A DNA stretch of 15,682 nt from Phycisphaerae bacterium (GCA_030603035.1 JAUVYQ010000052.1:1-15682), one strand, 5' to 3'; positions 7,303-13,732 are shown, numbered from the stretch's first letter. The notes: a model not told the origin generated them from the sequence alone. Translations and numbers: made by a program.

Positions 7303-7830
7303 ATGATAGACGTTGAGAAATGTCGGATAATGCACTATCCGGCTGAGGTTTTGGCCAGGGCGGCTTCGCCGGTTGAAAAAATCGACGACAATATCCGCCG
7401 GCTGGTAGAGAAGATGACCGAGCTTATGCTGAAGAACAAAGGCATCGGCCTGGCAGCGCCACAGGTGGGCGTGCCGCTGCGGCTCTTTATCATATCGCTC
7501 GATGGAAAGAAAGAGACGGTCAAAGTCTATATAAACCCAACTGTTACGCCAATCGGTGAACTTGGCTCAACGGACGAAGGCTGCCTGTCGGTCCCGGGGA
7601 TTTTCACCAGAATCCGAAGATATAAAAAATGCACAGTTACCGCCACCGACCTGGACGGCAATGAATTTACCGAAGAAGCCCAGGGGCTTTTTGCAAGGGC
7701 CCTGCAGCACGAATACGACCATATTCAGGGAATGACTATCGCAAACCGTATGGGCCCGACCGCGAAAATCGCACACCGAAGACAGCTCAAAAAACTTATA
7801 CAAGAGCACGAAAAGAAGCCGAAAGCGTAA
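7303..7830 (+). CDS. def: Peptide deformylase
   Basis: This Fe/Zn metallohydrolase removes the formyl group from the N-terminal methionine of nascent proteins. At 175 residues it is of ordinary length. It has all three family motifs in order: motif 1 GIGLAAPQVG (about 48-57), motif 2 EGCLSVP with the metal-binding cysteine, and motif 3 QHEYDHIQG, an HExxH metal site with the catalytic glutamate. It begins with the typical RIMHYPAEVLA strand. The C-terminus is basic (RRQLKKLIQEHEKKPKA). It sits immediately upstream of fmt, which performs the opposite end of the formylation cycle, a pairing common in bacteria. No internal repeat is seen. Confidence 0.96.
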   Translation: MIDVEKCRIMHYPAEVLARAASPVEKIDDNIRRLVEKMTELMLKNKGIGLAAPQVGVPLRLFIISLDGKKETVKVYINPTVTPIGELGSTDEGCLSVPGIFTRIRRYKKCTVTATDLDGNEFTEEAQGLFARALQHEYDHIQGMTIANRMGPTAKIAHRRQLKKLIQEHEKKPKA

Positions 7831-7832
7831 AA

Positions 7833-8008
7833 CGAAATCCGAAATGCGAAGCACGAAATACGAAACAAATTCGAAATTCTAATTTTCAAATGTTCAAAAC
7901 TTATTGTTTCGGTCATTGGAATTTCGGTCATTAGATATTATTTCGGATTTCGATATTCGATATTTGAATTTGTACGAGATACGCTTCACGAGATACGAGA
8001 TACGAAAA
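7833..8008. repeat. Two inverted heptad arrays filling the def-fmt gap
   Basis: The left array starts right after the def stop codon (CGAAATC, CGAAATG, CGAAGCA, CGAAATA, CGAAACA, then AATTCGA, AATTCTA and drift). The right array (TTCGGAT, TTCGATA, TTCGATA, TTTGAAT, TTGTACG, AGATACG, CTTCACG, AGATACG, AGATACG) runs to the fmt ATG. A 13-bp perfect inverted pair, 7833-7845 with 7940-7952, links them. The frame of fmt is open through part of the right array, which makes an upstream start look possible although it is not supported. Confidence 0.8.
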
Positions 8009-9004
8009 ATGAAGATAGTATATCTCGGCAGTGGTGAATTTGGTATTGAATGCTTGAATGCTTTGGCCCGCTCCAGGCACAGCCTGCGATTTATCGTAAC
8101 GCAGCCTCCGCACCCGGCCGGCAGAGGCAGAAAGCCGAGGCCGACACCGGTAGCCCGCTGGGCAAATGCCCACTCGACACCTTTTATTGAAACAGAGGAT
8201 GTAAACACACCGCAGGTTATCGAGAAGATAGCCCATTATGAGCCGGACTTGATTGTGGTAATTGCGTTCGGCCAGAAAATCGGAAATGACTTGATAAATC
8301 TGCCCCCGTTCTTGCTTTCGCAAGTCCGCAGGATGCCTGACGGCAAAAGCTCGGGGGCTATAAATGTCCACGCCTCTTTGCTTCCGAAATACCGCGGGGC
8401 CGCACCGATAAACTGGGCGATAATCAACGGCGAAAAACAAACCGGTATCAGTATAATCTCCCTGAGTGAAAAAATGGACGCTGGAAAAATCCTCGCCCAG
8501 GAAAAAACCGATATACTGGAAAATGAAACGGCTGGCGAATTGCACGACAGATTAGCCCAAATGGCGGCACCGCTGCTGCTAAAAACAATAAACAAAATCG
8601 CTGACGGCTCAATTGTTTATACCGAGCAGGACCACTCCAGGGCTACACTGGCACCAAAATTAAAAAAATCCGACGGTTTTTTGGACTTTAACGACTCGGC
8701 CGGCTCTCTGCGAAGAAAAATACTCGGCCTTTGGCCTTGGCCCGGTGCTTCGGCGACCTACACTTCTCATAAAACCAACAAATCCATACGTGTAACCATA
8801 GCGGAGGCCTGCATAGTCCAGGCCTCAAACCCAACCGACCTGCCAGCTGGAACGCTCGATGAAAATCTCAATATCATCTGCGGCGAGGATGCTCTAAAGA
8901 TTATAAAAATCAAGCCGACCGGCTCCCGCCTTATGGACTTCATAGATTTTGTTAACGGCCACCACACTCGCCCCGGCGATACGTTTATGAAGATAGAGCA
9001 ATAA
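8009..9004 (+). CDS. fmt: Methionyl-tRNA formyltransferase
   Basis: Fmt transfers a formyl group from 10-formyl-tetrahydrofolate to initiator Met-tRNA. The 331-residue protein starts MKIVYLGSGEFG, the usual opening beta strand, so ATG 8009 is chosen over the ORF extension back to 7904 that runs through repeat sequence. The active-site motif is INVHASLLPKYRGAAPINWAI, with N119 and H121, followed by the aspartate of KMDAGKI (D157). The C-terminal OB-like domain follows from about residue 205. Immediately before the active-site motif are about 15 extra residues (101-115, FLLSQVRRMPDGKSS). Relatives I recall run directly from a short LP-containing turn into GxINVHxSLLP. The extra DNA forms an imperfect hairpin (8314-8350). 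The stop codon lies 1 bp from the rsmB start, so the two are translationally linked. Confidence 0.95.
   Translation: MKIVYLGSGEFGIECLNALARSRHSLRFIVTQPPHPAGRGRKPRPTPVARWANAHSTPFIETEDVNTPQVIEKIAHYEPDLIVVIAFGQKIGNDLINLPPFLLSQVRRMPDGKSSGAINVHASLLPKYRGAAPINWAIINGEKQTGISIISLSEKMDAGKILAQEKTDILENETAGELHDRLAQMAAPLLLKTINKIADGSIVYTEQDHSRATLAPKLKKSDGFLDFNDSAGSLRRKILGLWPWPGASATYTSHKTNKSIRVTIAEACIVQASNPTDLPAGTLDENLNIICGEDALKIIKIKPTGSRLMDFIDFVNGHHTRPGDTFMKIEQ
8314..8350. repeat. Hairpin-forming insertion within fmt
   Basis: The ends GCTTT and AAAGC are inverted. The centre pairs CCGCAGG (8326-8332) with CCTGACGG (8336-8343) around the loop ATG, with one bulged A. It codes for the extra residues before the Fmt active-site motif. 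A dispersed palindromic repeat is likely, but only one copy is visible here. Confidence 0.45.
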
Positions 9005-9005
9005 A

Positions 9006-10439
9006 ATGACCGGCCGAAGACCAAAAACCGCACGTGAAATTGCAACGGCTGTCTTAAACCGGTTCGACCCGGAACACAATTACGCCGGCCCAATCCTGAA
9101 CAAATTACTGGACAAAACAAATGAGAAACAGCGAGCCACCGACCTTGTCTTCGGGACGGTAAGAAACCGAACCGCCATTGATATGGTGATAGCTAAATTC
9201 GCCGATTGCCCTGTCGAAAGGATACCGCCCAAACTGCTCAATATCATCCGCGTCGCCTCTTTCGAGCTTCTCTATAGCCCTCAGACCGCCGAGTATTCTA
9301 TCGTCAACGAAGCGGTCGAGAGTGCCAAAGCCGGGGCAGGGGCAAAGCAGACCGGCTTTGTAAATGCGGTCCTGCGCCAAATCGCAAGGCACATAACCAA
9401 TCGCCAAATCCGGCTTTCAGAGGCCAACATCAAAAGGACACTTCCGCAATCGCCTGCGACGGGCTGCGAACTCGATACCGATATTTTGCCGGCCCCGAAA
9501 ACCTCGCCGGCCGATTATCTCAGCACCGCCTTTTCACTGCCCAAATGGCTCGTAACCGATTGGCTCGGCGAATTCGGCGAAGAATTAACCCGGCAGATCT
9601 GCTTCGCCGGCAATCGCAGGCCGAGTATTTACATCAGGCCAAACAGGTTAAAAACAACAACACAAGAATTAGCCGAAAGATTTCGCCAGGCAAATATCGA
9701 TTTTGAAATAGTGCCCCTCGATGCCCCACGACCATCGAGCATCGAGTATCGAGAATCGAGCATCCAGTATCGAGAATCGAGGATGATAAAAATCAAAGCA
9801 GCGAAAGCTGTGACGGAACTTCCCGGCTTTGCTGAGGGCTTATTTGCCGTCCAGGACATCACAGCGGCGCAAGCGGTACGCCTTCTTCAGCCGCAGCCCG
9901 AATGGACAATCCTCGACTTATGCGCCGCACCGGGTACAAAAACAACACAATTAGCCGAGTTGACCGCAGATTCGGCAAAGATTATCGCAACCGATATCGA
10001 CAGCGAGCGGCTGAAAAAAGTTAAAGAAAACACTGCCCGCCTCGGCATAAACAGCGTAAGCATTGTTGCGTATGAAAATCTGGGAAGAATCGCCACCGAA
10101 ATTGGTCCCTTCGATGCGGTTCTGCTGGATGTGCCGTGCTCAAATACCGGCGTATTGGCAAAACGCATCGAGGCCCGCTATAGAATAAAGCCGAGGGCAA
10201 TAAAAGAACTGACGAAAATACAAGGCGAATTGCTCGGTGCCGCCGCAGAAATGTTAAAACCAAACGGCAAAATCTGTTACAGTACCTGCAGTATTCAAAA
10301 GGCCGAGAACACTGAGCTTGTGAGAGATTTCCTGCTTGATAATAAAAACTTCAAACTTGAATCTCAAAAACTTACTTTACCTTCAGCCGAATCACCCGAC
10401 CACGACGGCGGTTACGTGGCAATCATTACAGCAAAGTAA
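9006..10439 (+). CDS. rsmB: 16S rRNA (cytosine-967-C5)-methyltransferase RsmB (Sun/Fmu)
   Basis: RsmB methylates C967 of 16S rRNA using S-adenosylmethionine. The 477-residue protein has the N-terminal NusB-like RNA-binding domain (about 8-130, TAREIATAVLNRF; YSIVNEAVESAK; GFVNAVLR) and a Rossmann methyltransferase domain. That domain includes the QDITAAQAV entry motif, SAM motif I LDLCAAPGTKT (303-313), the acidic end of the next strand (ATDIDSERL), motif IV DVPCSNTG with C378, and motif VI YSTCSI with the catalytic cysteine C428. It is longer than the usual roughly 430 residues. Part of the excess is a 7-bp repeat array encoding residues about 243-259 (SSIEYRESSIQYRESRM), between the linker domain and the methyltransferase core. 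The start follows the fmt stop by 1 bp. It converges with the sulfatase gene. Confidence 0.94.
   Translation: MTGRRPKTAREIATAVLNRFDPEHNYAGPILNKLLDKTNEKQRATDLVFGTVRNRTAIDMVIAKFADCPVERIPPKLLNIIRVASFELLYSPQTAEYSIVNEAVESAKAGAGAKQTGFVNAVLRQIARHITNRQIRLSEANIKRTLPQSPATGCELDTDILPAPKTSPADYLSTAFSLPKWLVTDWLGEFGEELTRQICFAGNRRPSIYIRPNRLKTTTQELAERFRQANIDFEIVPLDAPRPSSIEYRESSIQYRESRMIKIKAAKAVTELPGFAEGLFAVQDITAAQAVRLLQPQPEWTILDLCAAPGTKTTQLAELTADSAKIIATDIDSERLKKVKENTARLGINSVSIVAYENLGRIATEIGPFDAVLLDVPCSNTGVLAKRIEARYRIKPRAIKELTKIQGELLGAAAEMLKPNGKICYSTCSIQKAENTELVRDFLLDNKNFKLESQKLTLPSAESPDHDGGYVAIITAK
9734..9782. repeat. In-frame heptad tandem array inside rsmB (unit ATCGAGT)
   Basis: Exactly seven 7-bp units run in phase: ATCGAGC, ATCGAGT, ATCGAGA, ATCGAGC, ATCCAGT, ATCGAGA, ATCGAGG. 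This is the reverse complement of the array in mnmE and of the dnaK/mnmE gap. At 49 bp it is not a multiple of three, yet the frame is preserved, so flanking bases were probably gained or lost too. Confidence 0.92.
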
Positions 10440-10477
10440 AAACCATTACCCAACCAATCGCAGACAAATGCCTCTCA

Positions 10478-11854
10478 TCATTTCCGCTTCCATTTTGGGC
10501 CTTCGGCGTCGATTTCAGCGTGCAGTTTGGCCAGCGTTTTCTTCATCACCGTCAGACGCTTCGGCTCACTGCCGGCGAGGTTGTGCTTCTCAGCTATGTC
10601 GTCGCGCAGGTTGTACAGTTCAAACTTCGTCATCTTGTTGTCGGCGAGAATCTTCCAGTCGCCCTGCCGCATCGCCACGGTGAAGGGCCTGCTCAGCGCC
10701 CGGTCATATCGCCAGTATAAAGGCACTTTGCGATTGAGCTTCTTGCCCTTGAATATCGGCAGAATATTTGTGCCGTCGATTGGCCGGTCAGCCGGAACTT
10801 TGACACCAGCCATCGCACAGAGCGTGGCTAAAATATCCGTGCCGTTGACCGGCTCGCGGCAGATAGTCCCCGCTTTGACCTTAGCCGGCCAGCGGATGAT
10901 GCCGGGCACCCGGATGCCGCCTTCATATATATGCAGCTTCATACCTCGCAACAGGCCGGGCGAACCGAATGAACGATGGGCGCCGCGATAACGGTTCAGC
11001 GTCTCGGGGCCGTTGTCGCTCGTGAACATTACGAAGGTCTCATCACGCAGCTTCATTTCGTCCAGCGTTTTTATCAGCCGGCCGAACTCGTGGTCCATCT
11101 GTGTAACGTTGCCATAATAGATGGCCTCTTTCCTGCCCTTGTACATCTCCATAAATTCCGGCCCCGTTGCAATCGGCTCGTGCGGCGCGTGGAACCAGAC
11201 GAACAGGCAGAACGGCTTTGAGCGGTCCCATTCTTTATTAAGCCAGTTAATCGCCTCCTGAACTATCAGTGCCGACGAGTACCCTTCCAACGGGCCGACC
11301 GGCCGGCCGTTGCGGACGAAGTTTTTCGGATTGTGGTGTGTCGGCCTGGCGTTGTTCTGCGTGGAAAACCAGTGCTCAAAACCGTGGTCGTCGGGCTGCG
11401 GCTGTTCGGGTGAGTTGAATTTGCCGTTGCAGTGCCACTTGCCAACGTGACAGGTCGCATAACCGCAGCTTTTCAGCAGTGTGGCTACGCTAATTTCTTC
11501 CTTCTTCAAGTGCATAGGGTTGTTGCCTGGAATCCAGTCATAGACACCGCTGCGGTAGGGCGTTCGGCCGGTGAGTATCCCCGCACGCGCCGGCGAGCAG
11601 ACCGGGGCGGCGGCATAGCAATCGGTCAGCTTCATCCCGTCGGCAGCTAACCCGTCCAGGTTCGCCGTCTTTATGTGCGGGTGCCCGTAGCAGCTAAGGT
11701 CCCCGTAGCCCAGGTCGTCACACAGTGCTATCACGATGTTGGGCTTGTCCTTGAATACCTCGCCAGAAAACAGCTTTGTAGCAATTGTGCATCCCGGAAA
11801 AGCCAGCGATGCAGCCCCGACGCCCATAGCTTTTAGAAAATCACGTCGATTCAT
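10478..11854 (-). CDS. Exported sulfatase (arylsulfatase-type, formylglycine-dependent), Tat signal
   Basis: The family hydrolyses sulfate esters of carbohydrates or aryl compounds. The 458-residue product starts MNRRDFLKAMGVGAASLAFPGC, a twin-arginine signal (RRDFLK) followed by a hydrophobic stretch. The final LAFPGC could act as a lipobox, giving a periplasmic lipoprotein. The core shows NIVIALCDDLGYGDLSCYG (two metal-binding aspartates), the sulfatase signature CSPARAGILTGR (86-97) whose cysteine is converted to formylglycine, HVGKWH (136-141) and FTSDNGPE, a further metal site. A Cys-type site implies maturation by an anaerobic radical-SAM or oxygen-dependent enzyme, not encoded here. 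The specific substrate cannot be read from sequence. It stands alone between rsmB and dnaA, leftward. The 38-bp gap to rsmB shows no clear hairpin or heptad array. Confidence 0.92.
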   Translation of the reverse strand: MNRRDFLKAMGVGAASLAFPGCTIATKLFSGEVFKDKPNIVIALCDDLGYGDLSCYGHPHIKTANLDGLAADGMKLTDCYAAAPVCSPARAGILTGRTPYRSGVYDWIPGNNPMHLKKEEISVATLLKSCGYATCHVGKWHCNGKFNSPEQPQPDDHGFEHWFSTQNNARPTHHNPKNFVRNGRPVGPLEGYSSALIVQEAINWLNKEWDRSKPFCLFVWFHAPHEPIATGPEFMEMYKGRKEAIYYGNVTQMDHEFGRLIKTLDEMKLRDETFVMFTSDNGPETLNRYRGAHRSFGSPGLLRGMKLHIYEGGIRVPGIIRWPAKVKAGTICREPVNGTDILATLCAMAGVKVPADRPIDGTNILPIFKGKKLNRKVPLYWRYDRALSRPFTVAMRQGDWKILADNKMTKFELYNLRDDIAEKHNLAGSEPKRLTVMKKTLAKLHAEIDAEGPKWKRK

Positions 11855-11859
11855 TTTTT

Positions 11860-11918
11860 ATTGACCATCGAAAATTGACAATTGAGAGATAATAAATAGT
11901 CAATAGTAAATAGTCAAT
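11860..11918. repeat. Inverted heptad array upstream of the sulfatase
   Basis: Eight 7-bp units plus four bases: ATTGACC, ATCGAAA, ATTGACA, ATTGAGA, GATAATA, AATAGTC, AATAGTA, AATAGTC. The left ATTGAC-type and right AGTCAAT-type units are mutually inverted. This is the same word family as the lptB/phosphoesterase palindrome at 6441-6507. Confidence 0.85.
11889..11917 (-). promoter_or_regulatory. Predicted sigma70-like promoter for the sulfatase
   Basis: On the minus strand the -35 is TTGACT (11917-11912), the spacer is 17 bp and the -10 is TATTAT (11894-11889). This is the same hexamer pair and spacing as predicted for lptB. Transcription would start near 11882, about 28 nt before the ATG at 11854. 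Confidence 0.5.
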
Positions 11919-11925
11919 GAAAACC

Positions 11926-11945
11926 TAATCCACAGCTTTTCCACA
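11926..11945 (+). promoter_or_regulatory. Two tandem DnaA-box-like sites upstream of dnaA
   Basis: TAATCCACA (11926-11934) and TTTTCCACA (11937-11945) each differ by one base from the classical DnaA box TTATCCACA and start 11 bp apart, about one helical turn. A weaker inverted match lies at 12027-12035. They could serve dnaA autoregulation or be part of oriC. The other sequence of the 325-bp sulfatase-dnaA gap (11855-12179) is AT-rich, with a T-run at 11984-11991, and contains no gene that I can support. Confidence 0.5.
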
Positions 11946-12054
11946 AAATACACTTACGATGTGCAAAACCTGTTCAAAACAAATTTTTTTTGTGCGCAAA
12001 GTCAATGCTGACAGTAACCTCTATCAAGTGGAAAAGAAATTTTCTAAAACGGGG

Positions 12055-12082
12055 TTGATTTGCTTTGCCGCTGCTCAATAAT
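12055..12082 (+). promoter_or_regulatory. Possible dnaA promoter
   Basis: TTGATT (12055-12060), a 16-bp spacer and AATAAT (12077-12082) make a plausible sigma70-like promoter, giving a leader of about 90 nt that contains the GTTCGTA array. The -35 matches at 4 of 6 positions and the -10 at 5 of 6. Confidence 0.35.
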
Positions 12083-12092
12083 AACGATATTA

Positions 12093-12141
12093 GTTCGTAG
12101 TTATGAGTTCGTAGTTCATAGACTATGAACAATGAACAATA
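12093..12141. repeat. Heptad array with hairpin in the dnaA leader
   Basis: Seven 7-bp units: GTTCGTA, GTTATGA, GTTCGTA, GTTCATA, GACTATG, AACAATG, AACAATA. The centre, 12114-12130, is a palindrome of GTTCATAG and CTATGAAC around a single A. It ends about 40 nt before the chosen dnaA start. Confidence 0.75.
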
Positions 12142-12166
12142 AACTTTATCATCAAGGAACGAGAAT

Positions 12167-12173
12167 AGGGAGA
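12167..12173 (+). promoter_or_regulatory. Ribosome-binding site deciding the dnaA start
   Basis: AGGGAGA lies 6 nt upstream of ATG 12180. No similar motif precedes the in-frame ATG at 12132, which falls inside the heptad array. This supports 12180 as the start. Confidence 0.6.
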
Positions 12174-12179
12174 TTACCA

Positions 12180-13685
12180 ATGCAGGGCACAATCACGGAT
12201 GAGCAAGCCCGCTCGGCGGGAACCCAAATTAGCGCTATTAACGAAGCTCTTGCCGAGAAGGTCGGACCGCAAAAGTTTCGCATATGGTTTAAAAATTCAA
12301 CCAGGATGACGCTTGCCGGCGAATATTTGAAAGTGGGTGTGCCAAACCTTTTCATAGCAAGCTGGATTGAAAATCATTTTTTGAATGAAATCGGCCAGGC
12401 AGTTCAGGCGGCTACCGGCAGACCGCAGGGGGAGGTAAAGATTACCTTCACCATCGACCCCGAGCTTGCCGGACAGCAGCGCCGAACACAACTGGATTCG
12501 CAGGCACAACTGGTGGAGAAAGCCCGGAATCGACTGCACAGCAGGAGAACCAGAATATCTCCCCTGGCAGGACCTTCAAAGAAAAAACTGAAACTAAGTC
12601 TGGATACATTCGTTGTCGGCTCGTCTAATGAGCTGGCCTACAACGCTGCAAAAGCGGTCATCAAAGAGCAGCAAAGCCCTTTCAATCCGCTGTTTATTCA
12701 CGGAGGATACGGGGTCGGCAAAACGCATCTGCTGCAAGGGATTTGCAATGCGGTGCGAAAGAGCCGCCCTCAAACTGATTGGTTGTATCTGTCAGCGGAA
12801 GATTTTGCCAATCAGTTCGTGCTGGCCTTGAAGACAAAAAAGCTGGAGGCTTTTCGCCGTCGAATGCGACAAACGGATTTGTTGGCCATCGACGACATTC
12901 ACTTCTTGGCCAGCAAACCCTCGACACAGGAGGAATTCCTGCATACCTTCAATACCATCGATCTGGCAGGCAAACAGATTGTGCTGGTTTCCGACGCACA
13001 TCCGAAAATGATAGGCCAGTTGTCCGAGAAGCTGGTTAACAGATTCGTCTCCGGAATGGTCGTAAAGATTGACAACCCCGATTTCCAGACCCGATGCCAA
13101 ATCTGCAGACAGTACGCAAGACAATTGACAGGTTCCCGCGGTGCAGGGGACAGTTCCAAATTGAAAATTCCAGAGTCGTCCCGAACAGCCATCCCTGAAA
13201 GTGTAATAAGATACATTGCAGAAAATCTGCGGACCAACGTGCGGGAATTGGAAGGCGCCCTGCTGAAACTAATTGCATACTCGGCACTGCAAAACGAGAA
13301 AATCAACCTCTCTATGGCCAAAGCGATTCTGGCTGAACATCTGGCCAGAACGGACCCGATCGTGCACATATCGGATATTGAATCAGCCGTCGCCACCTAT
13401 TTCGGCCTAACGCCGGCCAACATACACTCGTCAAAGAAAAACAGAATAGTGGCCCTGGCCCGGCATTTCAGTATGTATCTGACCAGAAAGCACACCAAGA
13501 TGTCCTCCTCAGAGGTAGGCAGATTTATGGGCAATAAAAATCACGCCACCGTACTTCTGGCCTGCAAAAAGATAGAAGGCCTCTTAAAGAGAGACGCAGA
13601 GTTGTACTGGCAGGGCCCCACCGGCAACAAGGTCTCAAAAGCCAGGACCGTGCTTGCCCATCTTGAAGAGAGTATCTCCCGCTAA
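12180..13685 (+). CDS. dnaA: Chromosomal replication initiator protein DnaA
   Basis: DnaA binds oriC and melts DNA to start replication. The 501-residue protein has domain I (about 18-78, INEALAEKVGPQKFRIWF), a short variable domain II, and the AAA+ domain III. Domain III shows Walker A GGYGVGKTH (175-183), Walker B LLAIDDIHF (234-242), sensor 1 VSDAHP and a Box VII-type LVNRF arginine. Domain IV carries the DNA-binding signature GNKNHATVLLACKKI (451-465). ATG 12180 is chosen for its AGGGAGA site, against 12132. About 20 extra residues (316-335, LTGSRGAGDSSKLKIPESSR) precede IPESVIRYIAENLRTNVRELEGAL, at the junction of the AAA+ core and its lid. They are encoded by repeat-like DNA (13128-13158). 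It converges with the helicase gene across a hairpin. Confidence 0.96.
   Translation: MQGTITDEQARSAGTQISAINEALAEKVGPQKFRIWFKNSTRMTLAGEYLKVGVPNLFIASWIENHFLNEIGQAVQAATGRPQGEVKITFTIDPELAGQQRRTQLDSQAQLVEKARNRLHSRRTRISPLAGPSKKKLKLSLDTFVVGSSNELAYNAAKAVIKEQQSPFNPLFIHGGYGVGKTHLLQGICNAVRKSRPQTDWLYLSAEDFANQFVLALKTKKLEAFRRRMRQTDLLAIDDIHFLASKPSTQEEFLHTFNTIDLAGKQIVLVSDAHPKMIGQLSEKLVNRFVSGMVVKIDNPDFQTRCQICRQYARQLTGSRGAGDSSKLKIPESSRTAIPESVIRYIAENLRTNVRELEGALLKLIAYSALQNEKINLSMAKAILAEHLARTDPIVHISDIESAVATYFGLTPANIHSSKKNRIVALARHFSMYLTRKHTKMSSSEVGRFMGNKNHATVLLACKKIEGLLKRDAELYWQGPTGNKVSKARTVLAHLEESISR
13128..13158. repeat. Repeat-like insertion within dnaA
   Basis: The segment contains GTTCCC (13132-13137) and GGGGAC (13146-13151), which pair with one G.T wobble, followed by AGTTCC. 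The GGGGACAGTTCC word recalls REP-type palindromes seen in other bacteria, a resemblance from memory. It encodes extra residues absent from typical DnaA at this position. Confidence 0.4.
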
Positions 13686-13693
13686 TCCGCGGC

Positions 13694-13732
13694 TCGTGGT
13701 TCGTCACTCGGGTCACGAGTCACGGGCCACGA
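13694..13732. terminator. Heptad-derived hairpin between convergent dnaA and the helicase
   Basis: Arms 13694-13710 and 13716-13732 are inverted: 14 of 17 positions pair, two more are G.T wobbles, and the loop is 5 nt. The sequence is a 7-bp array (GGCTCGT, GGTTCGT, CACTCGG, GTCACGA, GTCACGG, GCCACGA). The helicase stop codon (13713-13715) lies in the loop, so its last residues are repeat-encoded. A bidirectional terminator role fits the position. There is no strong T-tract. Confidence 0.6.

Noticed and set aside
7904..8008. An N-terminal extension of Fmt from ATG 7904
   Set aside because: The extension is translated heptad repeat. Fmt proteins begin at the MKIVYLG strand, and a leader motif precedes ATG 8009.
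7931..8545. A 204-codon minus-strand ORF opposite fmt
   Set aside because: It is antisense to conserved fmt sequence and begins within low-complexity repeat. Nothing supports it as a gene.
10440..10477. A terminator or heptad array between rsmB and the sulfatase
   Set aside because: I found no convincing inverted repeat, T-tract or 7-bp phase in these 38 bases.
10478..11854. The sulfatase as part of a defence or mobile island
   Set aside because: There are no integrase, transposase, tRNA boundary or attachment repeats. A single exported sulfatase is ordinary for planctomycete-like genomes.
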